Position numbers and translations under genes: made by a program
Shown: in pieces, positions 16,518 to 24,974 of the stretch
Position numbering within the stretch: the first letter of the stretch is position 1
Layout of the letters: the number at the start of each line of letters is the position of its first letter
NCBI RefSeq assembly: GCF_008704715.1
Contig: NZ_CP023689.1
Coordinates: 2,666,001 to 2,730,000, forward strand
Length of the DNA: 64,000 bases
DNA from: Streptomyces chartreusis
GTDB taxonomy: Bacteria; Actinomycetota; Actinomycetes; Streptomycetales; Streptomycetaceae
Reading direction: 5' to 3'
The notes under the pieces: model-generated
Told to the model about the DNA's origin: nothing
The model's input: only the letters and a program-made list of their open reading frames with translations
Databases searched by the model: none

Positions 16518-17543
16518 ATGCGCGTACTGCTGACCGGTCACCAGGGATATCTGGGAACCGTCATGGCCCCGGTGCTCGCCGCCGCCGGACACGAGGTCGT
16601 CGGCCTCGACGCCGGCCTCTTCGCCGACTGCGTCCTCGGCGAGACCCCGGCGGACCCGCAGGGGCACAAGGTGGACCTGCGCGACGTCACGGCCGAGCAC
16701 GTGGCCGGCGTCGACGCCGTGATCCACCTGGCCGCGCTCTCCAACGACCCACTGGGATCGCTGGCGCCGGAGCTGACGTACGACATCAACCACCACGCGT
16801 CCGTACGGCTCGCCCGACTCGCCCGCGACGCCGGGGTGGGGCGTTTCCTGTACGCGTCCACCTGCTCGGTCTACGGCGCCGCCGGCGGCGACGAGCTGGT
16901 GGCCGAGGACGCCCCGCTGCGCCCGGTGACGCCGTACGCGGAGTCCAAGGTGCGCGTCGAGGACGACCTGCACGAGCTGGCCGACGGCGACTTCACCCCG
17001 GTGTACATGCGCAATGCCACCGCCTTCGGCTACTCGCCCCGGCTGCGCGCCGACATCGTGCTGAACAACCTCGTCGGCCACGCGCTGCTTTCCGGCGAGG
17101 TGTTGGTTCTCTCCGACGGCACCCCCTGGCGCCCGCTGGTGCACGCCGTCGACATCGCCCGGGCCTTCACGGCCGCGCTCACCGCGCCCCGGGAAGCCGT
17201 GCACGACCGGGCGTTCAACATCGGCAGCGAGACCAACAACGTCACGGTCGCCGAGATCGCCGAGCAGGTCGCCGAGGCGGTGCCCGGCTCCAAGGTGAAC
17301 ATCACCGGGGAGAACGGCGCCGACCCACGGTCGTACCGCGTGGACTTCTCCCGCTTCCGCGCCGCGATCCCCGGCTTCGACTGCGAGTGGACGGTGAAGC
17401 GGGGCGCGCTGGAACTGGCCGACGCCTACCGGAAGTTCGACCTGACCCGGGAGGCCTTCGAGCAGCGCTTCACCCGGCTCGCCGTGCTCCGCTCGGCGTC
17501 CGACGCCGGCGCCGTCGACGACACCCTGCGGTGGCGCCGATGA
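16518..17543 (+). CDS. NAD-dependent sugar epimerase/dehydratase (extended SDR)
   Basis: 341 residues. The cofactor loop is TGHQGYLG (residues 6-13). The SDR triad is STCSVYG at 114-120 with Tyr140 and Lys144 in PYAESK. LAALSNDPLG near residue 72 is a form shared by several sugar-nucleotide epimerases in such clusters. It probably acts on the nucleotide sugar made by the preceding cytidylyltransferase, as epimerase, 4,6-dehydratase or reductase. The gap to the previous gene is three bases and the end overlaps the next start by ATGA. Confidence 0.83.
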   Translation: MRVLLTGHQGYLGTVMAPVLAAAGHEVVGLDAGLFADCVLGETPADPQGHKVDLRDVTAEHVAGVDAVIHLAALSNDPLGSLAPELTYDINHHASVRLARLARDAGVGRFLYASTCSVYGAAGGDELVAEDAPLRPVTPYAESKVRVEDDLHELADGDFTPVYMRNATAFGYSPRLRADIVLNNLVGHALLSGEVLVLSDGTPWRPLVHAVDIARAFTAALTAPREAVHDRAFNIGSETNNVTVAEIAEQVAEAVPGSKVNITGENGADPRSYRVDFSRFRAAIPGFDCEWTVKRGALELADAYRKFDLTREAFEQRFTRLAVLRSASDAGAVDDTLRWRR

Positions 17544-18814
17544 CCGACGCAGGCGAGGAGATGTTCGAGCTGGTGGAGCGGCTGTACCCGCTGTGCCGGA
17601 GCATCACCGGCGACGGTGTGCGCGCCACCCTGGACATCGTCGGCGAGTACATCCCGCTCCAGACGTACGAGGTGCCGACCGGGACCCAGGTGCTGGACTG
17701 GACGGTGCCGCAGGAGTGGAACATCCGGGAGGCGTACATCGCCGACTCCGACGGCAACCGGGTCGTCGACTTCGCCGAGTCCAGCCTGCACGTGCTCGGC
17801 TACAGCGTGCCGGTGTCGGCGACCATGCCGCTCGCCGAGCTGCGCGCACACCTGCACACGCTCCCGGAGCACCCGAGCTGGGTGCCGTACCGCACCAGCT
17901 ACTACAAGCCGGAGTGGGGGTTCTGCCTGGCCCAGGAGACCCTGGACGCGCTGCCGGACGGCGAGTACGAGGTGCACATCGACTCCACCCTCGCCGACGG
18001 CCACCTCACCTACGCCGAGTACGTGGTCCCCGGTGAGGTCCCCGACGAGGTGATCGTCTCCTGTCACGTCTGCCACCCGTCGCTGGCCAACGACAACCTG
18101 GCCGGCATCGCGGTGGCGACGTTCCTGGCACGGGAGCTGGCGCAGGAGACGCCGTACTACACCTACCGGTTCATCTATGCGCCCGGCACCATCGGGGCGA
18201 TCACCTGGCTGGCCCGCAACGCCGAGCGGGTCGACCGGGTCAAGCACGGGCTGGTGCTGGCCTGCGCCGGTGACTCGGGCTCGCTGACGTACAAGCGGAG
18301 CAGGCGCGGGGACGCGGAGATCGACCGGGTGATGGGGCATGTGCTGGCCGCCTCCGAACGCCCGCACCAGGTCAATGAGTTCACCCCGTACGGCTACGAC
18401 GAGCGGCAGTACTGCTCGCCCGGCTTCAACCTCGGCGTGGGCTCGCTCAGCCGGACCACGTACGGCGGCTACCCCGAGTACCACACCTCGGCGGACAACC
18501 TGGACTTCGTCTCCCCGCAGGCGATGGCGGACACCCTCGCGGTCTGCCGTGAGGCGTTCGGTGTCCTCGACCGCAACCGGAGGTACCTCAACCTCAGCCC
18601 CTACGGCGAACCACAGCTGGGCCGACGCGGGTTGTACGACGCGCTCGGCGGCCGCAGCGACACCAAGCAGGCCCAGATGGCCATGCTCTGGGTGCTCAGC
18701 CTCTCCGACGGCGAGCACAGTCTGCTGGACGTCACCGAGCGGTCCGGGCTGCCGTTCGACACCGTCGCCACCGCGGCCGACGCCCTGCACGGCGCCGGTC
18801 TGATCAAGGCATGA
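17540..18814 (+). CDS. DUF4910 family M28-like zinc peptidase homologue with C-terminal winged helix
   Basis: 424 residues. The N-terminal part (LYPLCRSITGDGVR, VLDWTVPQEWNI) is typical of DUF4910 proteins. The core has CHVCHPSLANDNLAG at residues 175-189, a metal-site segment like that of M28 aminopeptidases. The last 70 residues (MLWVLSLSDGEHSLLDVTER...) look like a winged helix. No signal peptide is present, so it is cytoplasmic. Such proteins recur in surface-sugar gene clusters beside cytidylyltransferases, PIG-L proteins and class III aminotransferases, which suggests chemistry on an amide of a sugar intermediate rather than protein breakdown. The function is not established; this is inference from context. 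Confidence 0.75.
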   Translation: MTDAGEEMFELVERLYPLCRSITGDGVRATLDIVGEYIPLQTYEVPTGTQVLDWTVPQEWNIREAYIADSDGNRVVDFAESSLHVLGYSVPVSATMPLAELRAHLHTLPEHPSWVPYRTSYYKPEWGFCLAQETLDALPDGEYEVHIDSTLADGHLTYAEYVVPGEVPDEVIVSCHVCHPSLANDNLAGIAVATFLARELAQETPYYTYRFIYAPGTIGAITWLARNAERVDRVKHGLVLACAGDSGSLTYKRSRRGDAEIDRVMGHVLAASERPHQVNEFTPYGYDERQYCSPGFNLGVGSLSRTTYGGYPEYHTSADNLDFVSPQAMADTLAVCREAFGVLDRNRRYLNLSPYGEPQLGRRGLYDALGGRSDTKQAQMAMLWVLSLSDGEHSLLDVTERSGLPFDTVATAADALHGAGLIKA

Positions 18815-20109
18815 CGCGGATGACCACCGAGGAGGAGAAGGCGAAGGCACCGGCGGGGTCCACCCGGCGGGCCTTCGCCGGCCGGCTGTCCTGGGGGCTG
18901 GCCGACCAGGCGGCCTCCAGCATCAGCAACTTCGCGGTGGGGATCTACGTGGCCCGCTCGCTCGGGGTGACCGCGTTCGGTGTGTTCAGCCTCGCCTGGG
19001 TGACCTACGGCGTGGTGCTCAACGTCTCCCGGGGCCTGGCCACCGACCCGCTCGTGGTCCGCTTCAGCGGCGTGTCGGACACCGCCTGGCGCGGGGCGGT
19101 GGCCCGGTCGTCGGGTACCGCGCTCGGCGTCGGCACCGCGATCGGCGCGGCGTGCGTGGTGGCCGGCCTCGCCCTCGGCGGCCAGGTGGGGCCCGCGTTC
19201 GCCTGTCTCGGCGTCATGCTGCCGGGGCTGCTGCTCCAGGACGCCTGGCGGTACGCGTTCTTCGCCGCCGGCACCGGGAAGAAGGCGTTCGTCAACGACG
19301 TCGTGTGGGGCGTCGCGCTCGTCCCGGCGATGGTGCTGGCCGCCCGCGCGGGCAGCGTGGCCGCCTTCGTGCTCGCCTGGGGCGCGTCCGCCACGGTGGC
19401 CGCGGGATACGGCTACGTCCAGTCCGGCATCCTGCCGCGCACGGCCCAGGCCCGCGACTGGCTCCGCGAACAGCGCGACCTCGGCTACCGGTACCTCGTC
19501 GAGAACGTCAGCCTCAGCGGCGCGAGCCAGCTGCGTGCGTACGGGCTCGGCGCGATCGTCGGCGTGGGCGCGGTGGGCGCGGTCCGGGGCGCGGAGCTGC
19601 TGCTCGGTCCGTTCCTCGCCGTGCTGATGGGCCTGTCGCTGGTCACCGTCGCGGAGGCGGCACGGGTGCTGCGGCGTGCCCCGGACCGCCTGGGCAGGTT
19701 CTGTCTCCTGCTGGGGGGCGGGCAGGCCGTCGCCGCGCTGTGCTGGGGCGCGGCGCTGCTCCTGATGCCGGACCGGCTCGGCGAGCTCGTGCTCGGCGAC
19801 GTCTGGCACTCCGCCGCACAGCTCATCGTGCCGGTCACCCTCGGCGTCGCGGGCGCCGGCCTCGGCACCGGCGCCGCGGCCGGGCTGCGCGCGCTCGCAG
19901 CGGCCCGGCGCAGCCTGCGCTGCCAGCTGTTCGCGTCCGCCTGCTACGTGGCGGGCGGGCTCGGCGGCGCGGCCCTGGCCGGCACGGTCGGCTCGGCCTG
20001 GGGTGTCGCCACCGCGACCCTCGCCGCCTCCGCCGTGTGGTGGCTCCAGCTGCGCTCCGCCCTGCGCGAGCACCACCAGGACTCCATTCCCGAAGTGAGG
20101 ACGCCATGA
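18811..20109 (+). CDS. Wzx-like polysaccharide flippase
   Basis: 432 residues with about twelve hydrophobic helices and few charges in them, beginning after a short charged N-terminus (SWGLADQAASSISNFAVGIY, FGVFSLAWVTYGVVLNVSRG). This resembles the polysaccharide-biosynthesis branch of the MATE/MOP transporter superfamily, which flips undecaprenyl-linked oligosaccharide to the outer face. It pairs with the Wzy-like protein and Wzz pair earlier in the operon. The ATG overlaps the previous stop. Family assignment rests on topology and context, as no short diagnostic motif exists. Confidence 0.7.
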   Translation: MTRMTTEEEKAKAPAGSTRRAFAGRLSWGLADQAASSISNFAVGIYVARSLGVTAFGVFSLAWVTYGVVLNVSRGLATDPLVVRFSGVSDTAWRGAVARSSGTALGVGTAIGAACVVAGLALGGQVGPAFACLGVMLPGLLLQDAWRYAFFAAGTGKKAFVNDVVWGVALVPAMVLAARAGSVAAFVLAWGASATVAAGYGYVQSGILPRTAQARDWLREQRDLGYRYLVENVSLSGASQLRAYGLGAIVGVGAVGAVRGAELLLGPFLAVLMGLSLVTVAEAARVLRRAPDRLGRFCLLLGGGQAVAALCWGAALLLMPDRLGELVLGDVWHSAAQLIVPVTLGVAGAGLGTGAAAGLRALAAARRSLRCQLFASACYVAGGLGGAALAGTVGSAWGVATATLAASAVWWLQLRSALREHHQDSIPEVRTP

Positions 20110-21053
20110 CCGCCCGACCCAGGCTGAGCATCGGCCTGCCCGTGTACAACGGCGAGGAGTACCTCGCCGAGTCGCTCGACGCCCTCCTCGGGCAGACCTA
20201 CGAGGACTTCGAGCTGGTCATCTCCGACAACGCCTCGACCGACGGGACCGAGGAGATCTGCCGCAAGTACGCCGCGCAGGACTCGCGCATCCGCTATCTG
20301 CGGCTGCCCCGGAACGTCGGCGCCGCGCCGAACCACAACTACGTGTTCACCCAGTGCCGCGGTGAGTTGTTCAAGTGGGCCTCGCACGACGACCTCTACG
20401 CCCGGGACCTGCTGCGCCGCTGTGTGGAGGCGCTGGACGAGCGGCCGGAGATCGTCCTCGCGCACTCCGACCAGGCGGTCATCGACGGCGACGGACAGGT
20501 GAAGGTCCCCTACGAGTACGGGCTCGCGACCGCCTCGCCCGACGCGCCGGAGCGCTTCCGCAGCTTCCTGTTCGAGCCCGGCGGCGACGACTTCTACGGG
20601 GTGATGCGCGCCGACATGCTGCGCCGGGTGCGGCCGCACGACAGCTACCACCACGCGGACCGCACGTTCGTCGCCCAGCTCGTCCTCCAGGGCCCCTTCC
20701 ATCAGGTGCCGGAGCTGCTGTACTTCCGCCGCGACCACCCCACCCGCGCCGAGCGGGCGAACCCGAGCAAGCGTTCCCGGTGCGTCAACCTGGACCCGCG
20801 CCGGGCGGGCCCGCTGCACCCGACGCCCCGGCTGCTCGCCGAGTACGTCCTGGGCTTCGTCTCGGCGATCCGGCGGGCACCGCTGTCCGGGGCCGACAAG
20901 CGCGCCTGCTACCGCCACCTGGGCGAGTGGATGACGAGCCGGGCCCGGCCGGGCGCCGGCGAGCGCGTCGAGGACCGCGCCCCCGTCGACCCGGCCAAGC
21001 TCACCGTCTCCGTCGACGACCTCGTCGCGGGACGCGAGGGGCGGCGGGCATGA
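20106..21053 (+). CDS. Glycosyltransferase family 2
   Basis: 315 residues, GT-A fold. The start is classic GT2: LSIGLPVYNGEEYLAESLDA, then FELVISDNASTDGTEEICRK with the nucleotide-binding Asp. Next comes FKWASHDDLYARD, in which HDD serves as the DXD-type metal site. It inverts the anomeric bond when transferring a sugar to the growing lipid-linked unit. Overlaps both neighbours by ATGA, so it is embedded in the operon. Donor and acceptor unknown. Confidence 0.87.
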   Translation: MTARPRLSIGLPVYNGEEYLAESLDALLGQTYEDFELVISDNASTDGTEEICRKYAAQDSRIRYLRLPRNVGAAPNHNYVFTQCRGELFKWASHDDLYARDLLRRCVEALDERPEIVLAHSDQAVIDGDGQVKVPYEYGLATASPDAPERFRSFLFEPGGDDFYGVMRADMLRRVRPHDSYHHADRTFVAQLVLQGPFHQVPELLYFRRDHPTRAERANPSKRSRCVNLDPRRAGPLHPTPRLLAEYVLGFVSAIRRAPLSGADKRACYRHLGEWMTSRARPGAGERVEDRAPVDPAKLTVSVDDLVAGREGRRA

Positions 21054-22276
21054 GACCCCCCGTACGCGTCGGGGTGTTCGGCCTGCTCGGCTCCGGCAAT
21101 CTCGGCAACGACGGGTCGCTGGAGGCCGTCCTCGGGTATCTGCGCGCCGAGCACCCGGAGGCGTCCGTGGACGCGCTGTGCGGCGGACCCGAGGTCGTCA
21201 CGGCCCGGTACGGGATCCCCGCGACGCGGCTGCACTGGTACCGCGGGGAGTACCGGACCGCGTCACGTGCGGGCGCGATCGCGGGCAAGGGGCTGGGCAA
21301 ACTCGTCGACGTCGTCCGCACCGCCGCCTGGGTGCGCCGGCACGACGTGGTGATCGTGCCGGGCATGGGCGTCCTGGAGGCCACGCTGCCGCTGCGGCCG
21401 TGGGGCTTCCCGTACTCGCTGTTCCTGCTCTGCGCGTCCGGCCGACTGTTCGGCACCAAGGTCGCGCTGGTCGGCGTCGGCGCCGGCCCGATCGGCAACC
21501 GGCTGACCCGAGGCCTGGTGCGCCGGTCGGCGCGGCTGGCCGCCTACCGGTCGTACCGGGACGCCCAGTCCCGCGACGCGCTGCGGGAGATGGGCGTGGA
21601 CACCGCGCGCGACGAGGTCTACCCCGACCTCGCGTTCGCCCTGCCGACACCACGGGCCGGCGCACCCTCCGGCCCGCCGGGCCCGGTCTGCGTCGGTGTC
21701 ATGGACTTCCACGGCGGCGACGACGACCGCGCCCGGGCCGAGGAGATCCACCGGCGCTACCTCGACGGGACGACCCGGTTCGTCCGCGCGCTGGTCGAGG
21801 ACGGCAGGCCGGTCCGGCTGCTCACCGGCGACGAGTGCGACCGGTCCGTGGTCGCCGCGATCCTCGAAGCGGTGGACTCGCCGCTGGTGACCGCCGCCGA
21901 GGCGACCTCGCTTGCCGACCTGATGAAGGAGACGGCGGCCGTCGACACCGTGGTGGCGACCCGGTACCACAACCTGGTCTGCGCGCTGAAGGCCGGCACC
22001 CCGACGCTCGCACTGAGCTACGCGGCGAAGAGCGACGCGCTCATGGACCGGATGGGCCTCGCCGCGTACTGCCATCCGGCTCGCGAGGTGGACGCCGACC
22101 GGCTGCTGGAGCAGTTCCGGGCGCTGGAGAAGCGATCGGCCGAGCTGCGGCGGACTCTCGCCGAGCGGAACGCGGTCGCGGCCCGGCAGCTCCAGGACCA
22201 GTTCACCGCCCTGACCGCCGCCCTGTTCCCGACAACCGACCGCGCGCAGGCCCGTACCCGGCAGGAGACTCCATGA
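21050..22276 (+). CDS. Polysaccharide pyruvyl transferase family protein
   Basis: 408 residues with the family N-terminus GLLGSGNLGNDGSLEAVL (a glycine-rich loop) and a C-terminal TRYHNLVCALKAGTPTLALS motif that is diagnostic for this family. Members such as CsaB and WcaK-type proteins transfer a ketal pyruvyl group from phosphoenolpyruvate to a sugar, adding negative charge to the polymer; other members transfer different groups. It therefore predicts an acidic glycan. It overlaps the GT2 gene upstream and the RmlC-like gene downstream. Confidence 0.85.
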   Translation: MRPPVRVGVFGLLGSGNLGNDGSLEAVLGYLRAEHPEASVDALCGGPEVVTARYGIPATRLHWYRGEYRTASRAGAIAGKGLGKLVDVVRTAAWVRRHDVVIVPGMGVLEATLPLRPWGFPYSLFLLCASGRLFGTKVALVGVGAGPIGNRLTRGLVRRSARLAAYRSYRDAQSRDALREMGVDTARDEVYPDLAFALPTPRAGAPSGPPGPVCVGVMDFHGGDDDRARAEEIHRRYLDGTTRFVRALVEDGRPVRLLTGDECDRSVVAAILEAVDSPLVTAAEATSLADLMKETAAVDTVVATRYHNLVCALKAGTPTLALSYAAKSDALMDRMGLAAYCHPAREVDADRLLEQFRALEKRSAELRRTLAERNAVAARQLQDQFTALTAALFPTTDRAQARTRQETP

Positions 22277-22824
22277 AGGCCATCGAAGTCCCGGCGATCG
22301 CCGGCGCCCACCTCTTCGAGCCGACGCCGTACGCGGACGAACGCGGCTTCTTCTGCCGCACCTTCGACGCCGACGTGATCCGCTCGGTGGGCATCGATCC
22401 GGACGCGTTCGTCCAGGACAGCGTGTCCCGCTCGGTCCGGGGCGTGCTGCGCGGCCTGCACCTGCGCTCCGGCGCCGGCGAGGCCAAGCTGGTGCGGTGC
22501 TCGTACGGGCAGATCTTCGACGTCGTCGTGGACCTGCGGCCCGACTCGCCGACCTACCGCAACGTGGCCACGTTCGAACTGTCCGGCGAGACACAGACGA
22601 CCCTGTACATCCCGGCGGGATGCGCACACGGCTTCCAGGCACTGACCGGGACCGCCGACACCTCGTACCGGATCGACCGTCCGCACGATCCGGCGGAGGA
22701 CGTGACGATCGCCTTCGACGACCCGGAACTCGCGATCCGCTGGCCGCTGCCGGCCACATCGATGTCCCAGCGGGACCGCCAGGCGCCGAGCCTCGCCCAG
22801 GTCCTGAAGCAGAGAGAGAGCTGA
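22273..22824 (+). CDS. dTDP-4-dehydrorhamnose 3,5-epimerase-like (RmlC family)
   Basis: 183 residues, the usual size of RmlC. Key segments are DERGFFCRTFD, VRGVLRGLHLRSG (with the catalytic His of RGLH) and YIPAGCAHGFQALTG, all in the double-stranded beta-helix fold. It epimerises C3 and/or C5 of a 4-keto-6-deoxy nucleotide sugar. RGLHL replaces the more usual RGLHY(Q/H), so it could be a one-position epimerase or act on a substrate other than dTDP-sugar. No rmlA, rmlB or rmlD lies in the window. ATGA overlap upstream; 7-base gap downstream. Confidence 0.85.
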   Translation: MKAIEVPAIAGAHLFEPTPYADERGFFCRTFDADVIRSVGIDPDAFVQDSVSRSVRGVLRGLHLRSGAGEAKLVRCSYGQIFDVVVDLRPDSPTYRNVATFELSGETQTTLYIPAGCAHGFQALTGTADTSYRIDRPHDPAEDVTIAFDDPELAIRWPLPATSMSQRDRQAPSLAQVLKQRES

Positions 22825-22831
22825 AGTCAGC

Positions 22832-24157
22832 GTGGACACTGAGGAGTTCTTCCTGCCCCGGTCGCGGGCGGCGAACGAGCGGCTGCACGCCCTGGTCCCC
22901 GGGGGTGCGCACACCTACGCCAAGGGCGACGACCAGTACCCCGAGAACCTGGCCCCGGTCATCAGTCACGGCCGCGGCGCCCACGTGTGGGACGTCGACG
23001 GCAACCGCTACATCGAGTACGGCTCCGGCCTGCGCTCGGTCAGCCTCGGCCACGCCCACCCGCGCGTGAACGAGGCGGTGCGACGGGAACTCGACCGCGG
23101 CACCAACTTCGTGCGGCCGTCCGTCATGGAACTCGAAGCCGCGGAACGCTTCCTGGCCACGGTGCCGACCGCCGAGATGGTGAAGTTCACGAAGAACGGC
23201 TCCGACGCCACCACCGCCGCGGTGCGCCTCGCCCGCGCCGTCACCGGCCGTCCGCGGGTGGCGATCTGCGGCGACCATCCGTTCTTCTCCGTCGACGACT
23301 GGTTCATCGGCACCACACCGATGTCCGCCGGCATCCCGACGGCCACCACCGAACTCACCGTGGCGTTCCCGTACGGCGACCTGGCCGCCACCGAGGAACT
23401 GCTCACCCGGTACCAGGACGAGATCGCCTGTCTGATCCTCGAACCCGCCGGCCACACCGAGCCGCCGCCCGGCTACCTCACCGGCCTGCGCGAACTCGCC
23501 GACCGGCACGGCTGCGTACTGATCTTCGACGAGATGATCACCGGCTTCCGCTGGTCCGAGGCGGGCGCCCAGGGCCTGTACGGCGTCGTCCCCGACCTCT
23601 CCACGTTCGGCAAGGCGCTGGGCAACGGGTTCGCCGTCTCCGCGCTGGCCGGGCGCCGGGAGCTGATGGAGCGGGGCGGGCTGCGGCACTCGGGCGACCG
23701 GGTGTTCCTGCTGTCCACCACGCACGGTGCGGAGACGCACTCGCTGGCCGCCGCGATGGCCGTGCAGGCCACGTACGCGGAGGAGGGCATCACCGCCCGA
23801 CTGCACGCCCTGGGCGAGCGGTTGGCCGCCGGTGTCCGCGAAGCCGCGGCCGGCATGGGCGTCGCCGACCACGTCCTCGTCCGTGGCCGGGCCAGCAACC
23901 TGGTCTTCGCCACCCTCGACGAGAACGGCCGGCCCTCACAGCCGTACCGCACGCTGTTCCTGCGCAGGCTCCTCGCGGGCGGGGTGCTGGCACCGTCGTT
24001 CGTGGTGAGCAGCGCGCTCGACGACGCCGACATCGATCAGACCGTCGACGTGGTGGCCCAGGCATGTGCGGTGTACCGGAAGGCACTTGACGCGGCCGAC
24101 CCGACGCCGTGGCTGGGCGGACGGCCGGTGAAGCCGGTGTTCCGCCGCCTGGCCTGA
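22832..24157 (+). CDS. Class III (glutamate-1-semialdehyde aminotransferase-like) PLP aminotransferase
   Basis: 441 residues. IFDEMITGFRW holds the Asp that binds the pyridine nitrogen, and STFGKALGNG places the Schiff-base lysine at Lys261. It resembles glutamate-1-semialdehyde 2,1-aminomutase (VPGGAHTYAKGDDQYPENLAP replaces the HemL start), but it is the last gene of a polysaccharide operon and lies away from haem genes. It is more likely to transaminate a keto-sugar or make an amino-acid-like substituent. GTG start after a purine-rich run (GAGAGAGAG). Sugar aminotransferases are usually of the DegT class, so a class III enzyme here is noteworthy. Confidence 0.82.
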   Translation: MDTEEFFLPRSRAANERLHALVPGGAHTYAKGDDQYPENLAPVISHGRGAHVWDVDGNRYIEYGSGLRSVSLGHAHPRVNEAVRRELDRGTNFVRPSVMELEAAERFLATVPTAEMVKFTKNGSDATTAAVRLARAVTGRPRVAICGDHPFFSVDDWFIGTTPMSAGIPTATTELTVAFPYGDLAATEELLTRYQDEIACLILEPAGHTEPPPGYLTGLRELADRHGCVLIFDEMITGFRWSEAGAQGLYGVVPDLSTFGKALGNGFAVSALAGRRELMERGGLRHSGDRVFLLSTTHGAETHSLAAAMAVQATYAEEGITARLHALGERLAAGVREAAAGMGVADHVLVRGRASNLVFATLDENGRPSQPYRTLFLRRLLAGGVLAPSFVVSSALDDADIDQTVDVVAQACAVYRKALDAADPTPWLGGRPVKPVFRRLA

Positions 24158-24171
24158 CATGTGACGTGAAG

Positions 24172-24852
24172 TCAGCGCAGCTCGCGCCGACCGGCGTCGG
24201 TCGCCCTCTCGGCCAGCCGGTCGGCCGTCCGGTCGACGAGCCACGCGGTCGCCGGTATCACCGCGAGCGCGGTGCACCAGCCGCCGAGGACGTCGGTCGG
24301 ATAGTGCGCGCCCAGGGCGACCTGGGCCCAGCCCATGACGGCGCCCGCAACCAGCGCCGCGGCCGGCACGATCAGCGTGCCGGCCGTCCTCCCGAGGCCG
24401 AGCCGGCCGGTCACGAGCAGCGCCACCACGAGGGCGAGCGAGGTGAGGAAGGCGGTGTGCCCGCTCGGGTACGACAGGTTGTCATCGCCGTGGATGGTGC
24501 GCCCCACCAGGGACTTGAGCAGCGTCGCCGTCACCACGGCGATTCCCGGACCGGCGACGACGAACACCGCCGCGCGAGGGCTCCGCAGCAGCAGACAGCC
24601 GGTCACGACGGCGCCGACCAGCATGGCCGCGCCCAAGGGCTCCCCCAAGAAGTCGACGGCCAGCGCGACACCCCGCCACGGCGGCCCCACGCTGTCCGCC
24701 GTCGGATCGACGACCCACCTGTCCACCCGGCCGGGCTCCGTGTGCCCGGAGTACGCGACCCCGAGCCCGACGACCACCGACGCGGCGAGACCCGAGATCA
24801 GCCCGAGCCACGCCCGCAGCGACGGCGGTAACACCGCCGACCGCCCGGTCAC
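24172..24852 (-). CDS. PAP2-family membrane phosphatase
   Basis: 226 residues with about six membrane helices and the three phosphatase motifs: a KSLVGRTIHG segment (motif 1 variant with Gly-Arg-Thr instead of ARP), YPSGHT (motif 2) and GAHYPTDVLGG (motif 3, catalytic His). The family dephosphorylates lipid phosphates such as undecaprenyl pyrophosphate, which would recycle the carrier used by the convergent polysaccharide operon; this link is inference from position. Start is GTG. Codon 8 (24831-24829, read on the - strand) is TTA, so translation may depend on the bldA tRNA. Confidence 0.82.
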   Translation of the reverse strand: MTGRSAVLPPSLRAWLGLISGLAASVVVGLGVAYSGHTEPGRVDRWVVDPTADSVGPPWRGVALAVDFLGEPLGAAMLVGAVVTGCLLLRSPRAAVFVVAGPGIAVVTATLLKSLVGRTIHGDDNLSYPSGHTAFLTSLALVVALLVTGRLGLGRTAGTLIVPAAALVAGAVMGWAQVALGAHYPTDVLGGWCTALAVIPATAWLVDRTADRLAERATDAGRRELR

Positions 24853-24974
24853 ACGCCCACCACGCCGGATCGCCCCGCGGCGCTTCGCCGTGACCGATGG
24901 ACGGCCTTCCGGATCTGGACCACTTGGGGCGAGGTGAGAGCGCGACGCGTCATGACCCCATCCTGCCGAATCGG

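Noticed and set aside
21263..23872. Long open frame on the - strand (869 codons) opposite the pyruvyl transferase, RmlC-like and aminotransferase genes
   Set aside because: It crosses three well-supported + strand genes and has no recognisable domain; a G+C artefact.
22832..24157. Assignment of the class III aminotransferase as HemL (haem synthesis)
   Set aside because: It closes a polysaccharide operon, its N-terminal segments differ from HemL and haem genes are over 29 kb away; only hemH is in the window.
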